From the NCBI GenBank assembly GCA_001767035.1, contig MEKR01000029.1, forward strand, positions 1 to 36,775: 36,775 bases of DNA. Direction: 5' to 3'. This stretch comes from Acidobacteria bacterium RIFCSPLOWO2_02_FULL_61_28. Its GTDB lineage: Bacteria > Acidobacteriota > Terriglobia > 2-12-FULL-54-10. Positions 24,275 through 32,502 of this stretch are shown piece by piece (position 1 is the stretch's first letter; every line of letters begins with the position of its first letter). The notes below the pieces were generated by a model, which was not told the origin of the DNA, did no database searches, and was given only the letters and a program-made list of their open reading frames with translations. The translations under genes and the position numbers were made by a program.

Positions 24275-24415
24275 AGTGATGAGTGACGAGTGACCCTTCG
24301 ACAAGCTCAGGGCGGTGAGCGAAAGTCGAACCGCAAGTGACGAGCAATGAGCGAAGCGGTTGGATTCGTTTCTCGTGGCTTCTCGCTTGTCACTAATCAC
24401 TCGTCACTAGTCACT
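24275..24415. repeat. AGTGACGAGTGAC-type inverted repeat with nested 38-bp palindrome
   Basis: Arms AGTGATGAGTGACGAGTGAC (24275-24294) and GTCACTAATCACTCGTCAC... (24389-24415) are inverted. Between them, at 24295-24333, lies a variant of the TTCGAC...GTCGAA palindrome seen at 7781 and 32568. The element fills the gap between the permease and the DUF420 gene. Confidence 0.7.
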
Positions 24416-24426
24416 GCTTTCTGGCC

Positions 24427-24843
24427 ATGATTCCACTGACACTCCTTCCGACGCTGAACGCGATCTTGAACGCGCTCAGCGCGATTTTTCTTGCCACCGG
24501 GTATGTCATGATCCGGCAGCGGAGGATCACGGCCCATAAGCGCTGCATGGTCTCGGCGTTGGTGACTTCGAGCCTGTTTCTGGTTTCCTATCTCACATAC
24601 CATTTCCAAATCGGCTCCAAACCCTTCACCGGGCAGGGACCGATCCGCACCGTTTACTTCAGCATCCTGCTCTCGCACACGACGCTGGCGGCTGTGATTG
24701 TGCCGCTGGTCGTAATGACAGTGCGGCGCGCATGGAAAGGGAACTTCGAGCGCCACGCCCGCATCGCCCGCCGCACGCTTCCCTTGTGGCTCTACGTCTC
24801 CGTAACCGGCGTGGTGGTCTATTGGATGCTGTATCGGCTGTAG
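24427..24843 (+). CDS. DUF420 (YozB/CtaM-like) membrane protein, oxidase assembly candidate
   Basis: The 138-residue protein has four helices with the DUF420 pattern: LNAILNALSAIFLATGYVMI, AHKRCMVSALVTSSLFLVSY, LSHTTLAAVIVPLVVMTVRR, and FERHARIARRTLPLWLYVSV. The conserved histidines (AHKR, LTYHF, LSH, FERH) could bind haem or copper. A Staphylococcus relative, CtaM, is needed for a functional aa3 oxidase. Its place at the end of this oxidase/haem locus agrees with an assembly role. Confidence 0.85.
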   Translation: MIPLTLLPTLNAILNALSAIFLATGYVMIRQRRITAHKRCMVSALVTSSLFLVSYLTYHFQIGSKPFTGQGPIRTVYFSILLSHTTLAAVIVPLVVMTVRRAWKGNFERHARIARRTLPLWLYVSVTGVVVYWMLYRL

Positions 24844-24927
24844 TCCGAGCCGCGACAGTCATGGAGCGGGCTACGCAATGGACAGCGGACTATCCTTTGT
24901 CTCGCCCATCTTTTGGCTCCGTCGTCA

Positions 24928-25998
24928 CTACCACTCTTGACCTTCGACCAACTGGACCTCCGCTCCGTTTGATCGCTGACTACCAGTTTCGATCCAGACG
25001 GTTGTAGTTCCGGGGTCTAGCCCTGGTGGAACTGGCAGATTGATTTGCTTGTAACAAGGATATTGTGAGTCCCCGACAAAATGAGGGCCGATACCGAAAC
25101 TGCCGACATGAACACGCAGGGATTCACGAGTCACGTTTTCCGGCAGTCCTTTTGCATACATTCCCAGGAAAGCATTCCGCCCACTTATCGGGACTTCGTG
25201 GTTCCACGTGACCGGATTAAACGTGGTGGAAACGAAGATTGAAGGTGACACTTCAAGTGCTGGATTAGGCACCCAGTTGCGGCAGGCCTTGATGGCGGCA
25301 CGCGTAGATTCTCTCCGTAGTATCTCGACCCGAGGAAATCCAGAGGCCCTGATCATCTGAACCAAACATTCGGAACTTGGCCCCCACCAATTGTCATACC
25401 GCCCACCAAGCTGCTCGAACTCATAGAACTCCATTATGGGGTTGGGTGCTATGAAAAAATCGTCAGTTACGTGAGATTCAATGAAAGCAAAATCCCGTGT
25501 CACCTCGCAAAGGCGCTCCAACCCAAGCAGTGGATGTCGCAAATGATACAGTACCCCCAGAAACAGCACAATATCGAACGTCCCCAATTGCTTCCGACTG
25601 AGTTCATAAACGCTCATTTCCCGAAATTCAACTTTTGATTTCAGAGTGCTATGAGCTTTCATGAAATTTTCCGGCCGAAAACAGTCGATCGCGACCACCT
25701 GAGCACCATGGCGCTCCGCTTCAAAGCTGTAGAATCCATCCCAGCAACCGACATCCAATACGCGCTTTTCGCCAAGATCGTCAGGCAGTTCTAGAGATGC
25801 GTAATTCTCCCGGAGTTCCTCTAGTGTTTTGACACCCGGTGTTACGTATCCACCACCAAGTTCGATACTATGCCACCATGAACCTGAATCTATAGCCGCT
25901 TTCTCGCGGCAGCCTTGCTTGGCAATCGCTTCGCGCGCAGACTTCTCGCCCGGCAAATCGTCTAGCCCATTCTTGCTGGTGCCACGTCCGAGGGTCAC
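24928..25998 (-). CDS. CmoB-like class I SAM methyltransferase with C-terminal beta domain
   Basis: The 356-residue protein has the DUF1698/CmoB-like start (WWHSIELGGGYVTPGVKTLE), SAM motif I (KRVLDVGCWDGFYSFEAERH), motif II (QVVAIDCF) and FDIVLFLGVLYHLRHPLLGL. About 110 C-terminal residues (after VSPSIFVSTTFNPV) form a probable beta-sandwich absent from tRNA-modifying CmoB. Such methyltransferases often act in glycan or small-molecule pathways; the substrate is unknown. Start ATG 25998 overlaps the stop of the tail-fibre-like gene by ATGA, so the two are coupled. Base composition is more AT-rich than the respiratory genes, consistent with transfer. Confidence 0.82.
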   Translation of the reverse strand: MTLGRGTSKNGLDDLPGEKSAREAIAKQGCREKAAIDSGSWWHSIELGGGYVTPGVKTLEELRENYASLELPDDLGEKRVLDVGCWDGFYSFEAERHGAQVVAIDCFRPENFMKAHSTLKSKVEFREMSVYELSRKQLGTFDIVLFLGVLYHLRHPLLGLERLCEVTRDFAFIESHVTDDFFIAPNPIMEFYEFEQLGGRYDNWWGPSSECLVQMIRASGFPRVEILRRESTRAAIKACRNWVPNPALEVSPSIFVSTTFNPVTWNHEVPISGRNAFLGMYAKGLPENVTRESLRVHVGSFGIGPHFVGDSQYPCYKQINLPVPPGLDPGTTTVWIETGSQRSNGAEVQLVEGQEW

Positions 25999-27782
25999 GA
26001 CGTGCCATCCACAATCAGCCCGAGGTTAGCGAGGGCAGTCAGCAGATTAGCCAATGCAACGTTTCCACCTTTCGAGCCGGTGACGGTCTGCTGAGCCACC
26101 GGAGTGGTGCCGTAAAATCCCAAATTCGTGGCGTCGATCTCCAAATGGCCGGAACTCGTTTCATAAATGGAGGAACCGTTCCAGAGGATGCGGCCATACT
26201 CGTTCAAGCCGTCGATCTTGATAGCAGCGGCATGGGCCTGCGTGATGACTGGTTTTTCGCTGAGGTCCTGTATGTAGACGCCATAGCCCTTGCGAATCTT
26301 GCCCGGAGTGGCCGCGGAACCTATGTTTGGTCCGTTAATGATCAGCCCCCACCAGGAGCCTACTGAGGTCTTGTCATCGACCTCGATGTAAGCCTGGAAA
26401 TCAACCATCTCCTCGACCAGAGGCGTTTCCTTCCAAGTGACGCTACCATCGGAGACTGTTCCACCGTCCGTCGTGGGCCACGTAGGCTGCGTCGAGCCGC
26501 TCGTTCCGGCAACGGTGACACGATAGTAGCGGCCGTTGGGTGTAGTCGGCTGGACAAGCTTTTGAAGCGCATAGGCGTGGTTTGCCTGCCAAGTGTCGAT
26601 TGCTGTCGGCTCGTCCACGTAAAGCTCGCTGGCCATCCCCTTCTGTTGGCCGGAGATGTACTCCTTGTTGGCCGGAAGAATTTCAACGCCTGCGCCCAGC
26701 CCGAAGCGGTCCCAACCCGCGCCGGTTGCAGCATCGCGGTCGACCGAGGAAGTGAAAGCGCTCCGGATGAACCCGTCCATCCCACGTACCTCCTGCTGGG
26801 TGGCCAGATACGTAGAGTCCACCTTAACAACCACATAGCCGGTGGCGAGGCTGTTATTGACCGTCGTGCCGCCGAAGGCAGCGTTGCCGCTGGTTTTGAT
26901 GTTGCCGGCGACGTCGAGCTTCTCCGCCGGCGAGGCGGTCCCGATGCCGAGGTTGCCGTTGGGGTCCACCAGGAACCGCTGGAGATTCGCTACCGCATCG
27001 TGCAGAAAGAAGCTCCGGGTGTTGTTGGTCGCCGGGTCCACTCCCAGCAGGAACTGTTCCACTCCTTGGTGCTCGAACGCGATGGCGGTGCGCTTCAGGG
27101 TGCCCTGGAGCTGATTCAAGCGGAGGTTGCGCACATCGCCGCTCGCCTGCCCCAGGATTCTCCCTTCCTGGACCGTGAGCTTCTCTTGCGGCGTGGTGGT
27201 GCCGATGCCGACCTTGCCGCCGTACTGCATCCGAACAGCCGGTGACGCCAATCCGCCCACATAAGAATCAATGTGGCCTCCCGAAGCATCGCCCGCTACG
27301 AGGTCGAGCCTGCCCGCTTCGGGGCGTTCGTTCCCTGCAAGATAAATGGATGCGCCTCTCGCGCTGCCATGACTCCCGCCTCCGGTTATAACCAGTCTTT
27401 TGTTGTCGGAGCCGTCTGCCGTGTCAGTGGAAATCGCATTGTCGGTACTATTCCCGAACGTCAAGGCGGACGTTGGAGTCGTCGTCCCGATGCCGACCTT
27501 GCTGTTCATGAAACTATAGTTGCCTTGGCAAGAAGCGGCACCGAACGTTCCGGCCTTTATTTCTGCGGCCTCTATACTGCAACCGACCCCGCCCGCAAAC
27601 GGGATCACGGTCCCCAGCAGCGGCTGGAGCACCCGGCGGGCGAGGATGGGGTCGGCGGCGAGGGCTTGTTCCAGCATCTGGCGGAAGTGCTCCGGGGTGA
27701 GGGAGGGGGGTGCTGAATGGCGGATTCCGAATTCCGAATTCCGAATCACAAGGCGCGGGATGGCTCGTACGAACTCTACCAT
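25995..27782 (-). CDS. Phage tail-fibre-like surface protein
   Basis: The 595-residue product (from ATG 27782; the frame is open to a TTG at 27851) has three GIGT(T/A)(T/S)P repeats near residues 97, 192 and 279. Each is followed by a KLxVxG-type strand, the repeat seen in phage fibre shafts and bacterial adhesins. A later segment (WQANHAYALQKLVQPTTPNG... TVSDGSVTWKE, about 425-475) resembles small carbohydrate-binding-like domains of virion proteins. The C-terminus is Gly/Asn-rich beta structure. No structural phage genes surround it, so it is an orphan surface or secreted protein, not a prophage. It has an AGAGA tract in the 5' region and is coupled to a methyltransferase. Confidence 0.75.
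   Translation of the reverse strand: MVEFVRAIPRLVIRNSEFGIRHSAPPSLTPEHFRQMLEQALAADPILARRVLQPLLGTVIPFAGGVGCSIEAAEIKAGTFGAASCQGNYSFMNSKVGIGTTTPTSALTFGNSTDNAISTDTADGSDNKRLVITGGGSHGSARGASIYLAGNERPEAGRLDLVAGDASGGHIDSYVGGLASPAVRMQYGGKVGIGTTTPQEKLTVQEGRILGQASGDVRNLRLNQLQGTLKRTAIAFEHQGVEQFLLGVDPATNNTRSFFLHDAVANLQRFLVDPNGNLGIGTASPAEKLDVAGNIKTSGNAAFGGTTVNNSLATGYVVVKVDSTYLATQQEVRGMDGFIRSAFTSSVDRDAATGAGWDRFGLGAGVEILPANKEYISGQQKGMASELYVDEPTAIDTWQANHAYALQKLVQPTTPNGRYYRVTVAGTSGSTQPTWPTTDGGTVSDGSVTWKETPLVEEMVDFQAYIEVDDKTSVGSWWGLIINGPNIGSAATPGKIRKGYGVYIQDLSEKPVITQAHAAAIKIDGLNEYGRILWNGSSIYETSSGHLEIDATNLGFYGTTPVAQQTVTGSKGGNVALANLLTALANLGLIVDGTS
27724..27744. repeat. Three ATTCCGA heptamers in the 5' coding region
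   Basis: Units of seven bases at 27724-27744 encode the in-frame VIRNSEFGIRH stretch near the N-terminus of the tail-fibre-like protein. One unit change would shift the frame. Similar GAATTCGGAATT strings are common intergenic repeats, so this part may be non-coding if translation starts later. Confidence 0.6.
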
Positions 27783-27810
27783 GGATTGAAACAGCCTAGC
27801 GAAGGGACTT

Positions 27811-27835
27811 TCTCTTCTCTTCTCTTCTCTTCTCT
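27811..27835. repeat. Pentanucleotide microsatellite (TCTCT)5 / (AGAGA)5
   Basis: Five exact units follow immediately after an ATG (27838, reverse strand) that has GGAGG five bases upstream. In that frame translation ends at 27776 after 20 codons. Losing one unit or gaining two would join the same ATG to the tail-fibre-like frame. This is the structure of a slipped-strand phase switch. Confidence 0.7.
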
Positions 27836-27862
27836 CATGGGGGGCCTCCAAATGCGGGGATG

Positions 27863-27908
27863 GCTCATGGTGAGCTGGTCGAACCGCTCATGGTGAGCCT
27901 GTCGAACC
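27863..27908. repeat. Tandem 23-bp repeat of the GTGAGC...GTCGAACC family
   Basis: Two adjacent units (27863-27885 and 27886-27908) of GCTCATGGTGAGC..GTCGAACC differ at two bases. They share the GTCGAA end with the 38-bp palindromes. The rest of the 240-bp gap to the next gene (27852-28092) holds no feature I can support. Confidence 0.6.
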
Positions 27909-28092
27909 GTCCAAAGTGCTGGCGCAACGTACCTGCTGGGAGATATCTGGACTGCTCCGAGTATCGCCCCCGCTGCGCGTCCTGTCAATGGGGAAATGGG
28001 GCTTACCCGTCCTGCGCAAAAGCGACGGACGGCAGGCGGTCCACCGCTCCTTTGAAATCATTCGAGGCCGAGGCTAGAATTGAGATTCGACG

Positions 28093-28992
28093 ATGACCGA
28101 CACCGCTATTCCTTCGAACGGAGACATGCCTTTGGCAGAAGCGCGCCAGCGGCGGGTGGCGCTGCTCATGATCACACTCGTTGTGCTGTTTGTTCTGGTT
28201 CCGTTTCTGTTTTGGCGCGACACGTGGTTTGGACGGGCGCTCACGGATGAGGAGATGGGACAGTATCTCGCCGATGGAACAAAACCCCGCCGCATTCAAC
28301 ATGCCCTGGTCCAGATGGGGGAGCGCATCAACCGGGGCGACCCGACGGCGAAGCGCTGGTATCCGCAGCTTCTCCAGTTGACTGGGAATCCGCATCCGGA
28401 GATTCGCGTCACCCTGGCTTGGGTGCTCGGGGCTGACCATCGCGCGGAGGAATTTCACCGCGCGCTTCTCCCTCTTCTCCAGGATGCGGAGCCGATGGTG
28501 CGGCGCAATGCGGCGTTGTCGCTGGTGCGGTTTGGGGACGCCAGCGGGCGGGATGAATTCCTCGCCATGCTGCGTCCGTACGCGGTTCGCGCGCCCGCCG
28601 ACGGAACCTTGAGCTACCGCCTCCCGCAAGGGAACGCGGCGGAGCGGGGAACGCTGCTGGCGCGCCTGGAAACCAGCCAGGGGACACTCGAAGTTTCTTC
28701 GCCGGTGCCGGGGACCGTCGAGAAATGGTTGGCCGAGGAGCAGTCCCGTGTGGCCGCGGAGCAGGAAATTCTCGTGCTAATGCCGGGATCGGAGCAAGTG
28801 TGGGAGGCGATGCGCGCGCTCTACCTGGTGGGTCGCGCGGAGGATTTGCCGGAGGTCGAACGGTATGCCCGGGGAGCCGTCAGCGACCTGGCTGACGAGG
28901 TACGACAGCAGGCGAGCTTGACGGCGGCAGAAATCCGCCGTCGCGCGCTTCAGAATCGGGAATCAAACGAAGAGAATCGCGGAAAGCAATAG
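28093..28992 (+). CDS. Membrane protein with HEAT-like repeats and lipoyl-like hairpin
   Basis: The 299-residue product has one N-terminal helix (VALLMITLVVLFVLVPFLFW). HEAT-like helical pairs follow (LTGNPHPEIRVTLAWVLGA, LLQDAEPMVRRNAALSLVRF, and another near residues 230-290). Between them is a half-motif of biotinyl/lipoyl or efflux-adaptor domains (EVSSPVPGTVEKWLAEEQSR, then EQEILVLMP), lacking the lysine needed for modification. The soluble part likely binds a partner complex through the helical repeats. I do not know a named function. Start ATG 28093 has only a weak ribosome site. It converges on the ferredoxin gene. Confidence 0.68.
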   Translation: MTDTAIPSNGDMPLAEARQRRVALLMITLVVLFVLVPFLFWRDTWFGRALTDEEMGQYLADGTKPRRIQHALVQMGERINRGDPTAKRWYPQLLQLTGNPHPEIRVTLAWVLGADHRAEEFHRALLPLLQDAEPMVRRNAALSLVRFGDASGRDEFLAMLRPYAVRAPADGTLSYRLPQGNAAERGTLLARLETSQGTLEVSSPVPGTVEKWLAEEQSRVAAEQEILVLMPGSEQVWEAMRALYLVGRAEDLPEVERYARGAVSDLADEVRQQASLTAAEIRRRALQNRESNEENRGKQ

Positions 28993-29021
28993 GATCGAAT
29001 CATCCGAGAAAACCGAGAAAC

Positions 29022-29381
29022 TCAGAAGGGGAAAACGACCCCGAGACTCTGCTCCACTTCCTTGGTCGAAACCATGTCAATGGCGTCCCAGGGGCATCCA
29101 TCGAGGAACGTCCCGTCAGGGCCTTTCGAGGTGCAGAGTTTGCAGCCGATGCAGAGCTGCGGGTCCACCTCGATGCGCCCGAAGGGCGGGTGCTCGTCAT
29201 CGGGGACCCAATACATGCAGTCGGCCACCGGACAATAGGCGATGCAGACGGGCGAGCCGGCGCAGCCGGTGCAGCTCTCGTTGATGATCGCAAGAATCAG
29301 CGGTTTCTTCTTGCGCGGAGCCGTGGTCCCTTGGGACTTAGGCTCCATCTTCATCTGAGTCGAAGTCTCTGCCGTCGCCAT
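29022..29381 (-). CDS. 4Fe-4S dicluster-type ferredoxin with atypical cysteine spacing
   Basis: The 119-residue protein from ATG 29381 has a Lys-rich N-terminus, then ESCTGCAGSPVCIAYCPV and LCIGCKLCTSKGPDG...DGCPWDAIDM. The first motif is CxxC-x5-C-x3-CP (a two-residue insertion relative to the usual CxxCxxC). The second is CxxCxxC with a long gap before CP. Both look able to hold [4Fe-4S] clusters. The role is electron transfer in the cytoplasm; the partner is unknown. It converges on the HEAT protein gene with a 29-bp gap. Confidence 0.85.
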   Translation of the reverse strand: MATAETSTQMKMEPKSQGTTAPRKKKPLILAIINESCTGCAGSPVCIAYCPVADCMYWVPDDEHPPFGRIEVDPQLCIGCKLCTSKGPDGTFLDGCPWDAIDMVSTKEVEQSLGVVFPF

Positions 29382-29479
29382 GGGGAGATTATGGCACAAT
29401 CAATACGGAGCTTCAACCGTCTTCCGAGCAAATAGACGGCAATGCTAGGTTGCCGATATACCGTGGTTGTGAGGTGAGG

Positions 29480-31474
29480 ATGAGCGCAGCGCGCTCGAAG
29501 AGACGGGCCAATCGTGCTGCCATCGAGTCCAAGAACCGTTCCGGCAGCGGCCCGGCGCGGGTTTCCGCGCAGAGTCCTCCGCCCAGCTTGCCGCTTTCCT
29601 TCGCCGCGGCGATTTTCTCCGGTCGGGCTTTGTGGGTTTGCTTAGCCCTGATCGCGGCCACCGTTGCCCTCTATGCCCCGGTGCGGCATTTCGAATTCGT
29701 AACTTGGGATGATCCCAATTACATTACTGAAAACCCACATGTTCAAGGCGGACTGACATGGGCGAGCGTGTTGTGGGCCTTGACGACAAGCGACCCACCC
29801 TACTGGCATCCGTTGACTTGGCTTTCCCACATGCTCGACGTTCAGGTCTTTGGACTCAATGCCGGAGGCCACCACCTGCCCAATGTGCTGCTGCACATCG
29901 GCAATGCGATCCTGCTGTTCGGGCTGCTTCACTGGATGACCGGAGCACTGGGTCGGAGCGCCTTCGTGGCGGGGTTGTTTGCCTTCCATCCCTTGCACGT
30001 GGAGTCGGTAGCCTGGGTGTCGGAACGCAAGGACGTCCTAAGCACCCTGTTTGGGATGCTCACCCTCTGGGCGTACGTTAGCTACGCGCGGCAGCCCCGG
30101 CGGGGCCGGTATCTGGTGGTGCTCCTGCTCTTTGCTTTGGGATTGATGACCAAGCCGATGCTGGTAACGCTTCCATTTATGCTCCTGCTGTTGGACGTTT
30201 GGCCCTTGGGTCGTGTGCGGTTCGACTTCGCTCACCACAGGTCGCTCCGAAGCGGCCCCGGCGGCGGTTCGGTATGGGCGGCCCTCCGGGGTCAGCGCTC
30301 CGTCGTGCTCCGGCTGGTGCGGGAAAAACTCCCGCTGCTCGTCCTGGCAGTCGCTTCCAGTCTTGTGACCTTTGTGATCCAGGAACAAGTGGGAGCCTTC
30401 GGCGAACTCGGGGTGCGCCCGTGGGACCTCCGCTTGCAAAACGCCGTGGTGTCCTACCTTGCTTACATTGGCACGATGCTGTGGCCCGAAGGCTTGGCAG
30501 CGTTCTATCCCTATCCGCAGTCCCTACCCGCGTGGCAGGTGGTTGGAAGCATCCTGGTTCTGATCGGTGTGTCCGTCGCGGTGATTCGGGCTGCCCGGCG
30601 CCACCCCTATCTTCCGGTAGGATGGCTGTGGTACCTGGGGACCATGATCCCGGTCATCGGACTGATTCAGGCAGGAGACCAGGCCCTCGCGGACCGCTTC
30701 ACCTATGTTCCACTCATCGGGTTGTTCATCATGGTGGCGTGGGGGATTCCGGAGCTTCTCGCTCGCTGGCCCTATCGGAGCATTGCGCTCCCGGCCGCGG
30801 CGGGCCTCACGCTCCTGGCATGCGCGATCTCCTCATGGAACCAGGTCCAGTATTGGAAAAGCAGTCTGACGCTCTGGACACGGGCGCTCGATGTAACCAC
30901 CGGAAATTACCGCGCCCACCACAACTTGGGGCTGGCTCTCGCGATCTCAGGAAAGGGTGACGAAGCGATCCCCTACTTCTCCGAGGCCGTACGCTTCAAG
31001 CCCGACTTCGCCGAAGCGCACAATAACCTGGGATCGGTTCTGGCGAACCAGGGAAAGCTCGACCAAGCGATCGTCCACTTCTCCGAGGCCCTCCGCTTCA
31101 AGCCCGACTCCGCAGAGGCGCACTACAGACTGGGACTTGCGCTTGCCCGTCTGGGGAAGGGCGACCAGGCCATCCCGCATTTTTCCGATGCCATTCGCCT
31201 CCAACCCGACCACGCGGAGGCGCACTATGGCCTCGCGTCTGCGCTGGACGACCAGGGGAAGATCAAAGAGGCGATCGCCGAGTATACCGAAGCCGTGCGG
31301 ATTAGACCGGACTTTGCGATGGCGCACAACAACCTGGGGGTTGCTCTGGCCAACGAAGGAAGAGTTGACGAGGCGATTCGCGAATTCTCAGAAGCCCTGC
31401 GCATCCAGCCCAACTTTGCAGATGCCCGCAACAACCTGGCCACCATGCTGGAACGAAAGAAGGAACGCGACTGA
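29480..31474 (+). CDS. TMTC-like integral membrane protein with C-terminal TPRs
   Basis: The 664-residue protein has about ten membrane helices with a GT-C-like first loop (WDDPNYITENPHVQGGLTWA), WHPLTWLSHMLDVQVFG, HHLPNVLLHIGNAILLFGLL and FHPLHVESVAWVSERKDVLS. These are hallmarks of bacterial relatives of the TMTC/O-mannosyltransferase-like group. Five 34-residue TPRs and a partial sixth follow (e.g. AEAHNNLGSVLANQGKLDQA). An unusual insertion around residues 240-275 includes VRFDFAHHRSLRS, encoded by DNA matching the intergenic TTCGACTTCGCTCAC repeat. Start ATG 29480 follows GAGG. It probably glycosylates or binds exported proteins; activity unproved. Confidence 0.82.
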   Translation: MSAARSKRRANRAAIESKNRSGSGPARVSAQSPPPSLPLSFAAAIFSGRALWVCLALIAATVALYAPVRHFEFVTWDDPNYITENPHVQGGLTWASVLWALTTSDPPYWHPLTWLSHMLDVQVFGLNAGGHHLPNVLLHIGNAILLFGLLHWMTGALGRSAFVAGLFAFHPLHVESVAWVSERKDVLSTLFGMLTLWAYVSYARQPRRGRYLVVLLLFALGLMTKPMLVTLPFMLLLLDVWPLGRVRFDFAHHRSLRSGPGGGSVWAALRGQRSVVLRLVREKLPLLVLAVASSLVTFVIQEQVGAFGELGVRPWDLRLQNAVVSYLAYIGTMLWPEGLAAFYPYPQSLPAWQVVGSILVLIGVSVAVIRAARRHPYLPVGWLWYLGTMIPVIGLIQAGDQALADRFTYVPLIGLFIMVAWGIPELLARWPYRSIALPAAAGLTLLACAISSWNQVQYWKSSLTLWTRALDVTTGNYRAHHNLGLALAISGKGDEAIPYFSEAVRFKPDFAEAHNNLGSVLANQGKLDQAIVHFSEALRFKPDSAEAHYRLGLALARLGKGDQAIPHFSDAIRLQPDHAEAHYGLASALDDQGKIKEAIAEYTEAVRIRPDFAMAHNNLGVALANEGRVDEAIREFSEALRIQPNFADARNNLATMLERKKERD

Positions 31475-31582
31475 TGGCGTACCCATTGTGTGACTGCTCG
31501 GAAACTCCACTCAGGCGATCCGGAGGCTCGGCGGGTGCTGGACGATCTGACGCGCCAAGGCCAGACATCGGGACCTAGCCCG

Positions 31583-31743
31583 GATTTCTCACCAGGCGAG
31601 GCCGGAAGCAAGCTGCGTCCGAAGATCCCCGAAGGGGATTTTGAGGTGCATTGTCAATTCGGCGAACGGAACTGCAAAAACCCACGGTCCCGCCAAGCGG
31701 GACCGTGGCTACCGCCACCGCTCCCTTGCGGTCGCGGCTCGGA
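31583..31743. repeat. Gene-free repeat stretch: partial six-hairpin element plus two hairpin families
   Basis: Bases 31583-31655 copy the left part of the element at 3068 (CCGGAAGCAAG and ATCCCCGAAGGGGAT). CCCACGGTCCCGCCAAGCGG...CCGTGGCTACC (31681-31713) shares its ends with the CCCACGGCA family. CCACCGCTCCCTTGCGGTCG (31716 on) is a further short repeat, found again at 33171, 33202 and 34592. The remaining bases between 31475 and 31777 show no gene. Confidence 0.65.
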
Positions 31744-31777
31744 TTCCTGTTCCCTGTTCCCTGTTTTGCCCGCTTGC

Positions 31778-32439
31778 TTACGCGCGCGGCTCGGACGCGG
31801 ACACTTTGCTTCGGGCGAACTCCGCAACCCAGGGCGCGTCCCGGTCCACGCACCCCCAGGTGGCCGACCAGCCTTCGCTGCGGGCATAGACGCGGCCGCC
31901 GAACTGGTCTTCTTTGGCGGCCGGCACGCCATGCTCCCAGCGGTGCCGCGCCGCGCCCGAAATGACGTACAGGTCGCCGGGCAGCAGCAGCACCCGCGCC
32001 GACGCGTCCCTTCTTCCCTTGCGGGCCATTTCGTAGACACGGCTGGATCCGAGCGTCAGCACGGCCACCACTTCGCCGACAAAATCCTGGTCCACGTGCC
32101 GCGCAATCCCCTGGCCTGCCTGGGAGGAGAAGAGATGGAGATAGTCCGGGTCGCCGCCGAAGATGCCGGCCTCGCGCATCCGCGCCCCGAGCGCCCGTCC
32201 CATTCGGGCAGGGGGCGGCGGGGCAACAGATAGGTTTCCAGGCGATGTCCGTCAAAGCTGCCGCCGGACCAGGTAACGTTGGCGGCGATCCAAGCCTCAA
32301 GCTCCTCCCGCTCCTGGGACGTGACGAAATCGGGCAGCAGGCGGAGTCCGCGCGGGGCGCGGCCTTCCAGACGGTCTTTAGGGACGTCCGGCGGGACTGG
32401 GGGGGTGCTGGAGCGGAAGAGGTTGCGGAAGAGGTTCAT
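31778..32439 (-). pseudogene. AlkB-like 2OG-Fe(II) dioxygenase, broken by a frameshift
   Basis: Reverse-strand frame one runs from ATG 32439 (MNLFRNLFRSSTPPVPPDV) through LRLLPDFVTSQEREELEAWI to RLETYLLPRRPLPEW near 32200. Frame two continues ALGARMREAGIFGGDPDYLH, ARHVDQDFVGEVVAVLTLGS, LLLPGDLYVISGAARHRWEH and ends at 31778. HVD and the downstream His fit the Fe(II) ligands of AlkB-like oxygenases. The two frames join at about 32200-32206 if one base is restored (662 bp present, 663 expected). The intact product would be about 220 residues. This may be a true pseudogene or a sequencing/assembly error. Confidence 0.75.
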
Positions 32440-32502
32440 AGAAAAAACGAACCGCAGAGGACGCAGAGGTTCGCAGAGAAAAAATCCGAGCCGCGCGCGT
32501 CT

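Noticed and set aside
24928-27851. Prophage remnant
   Set aside because: Only one fibre-like gene is present. No integrase, capsid, portal, terminase or lysis gene and no attachment sites were seen.
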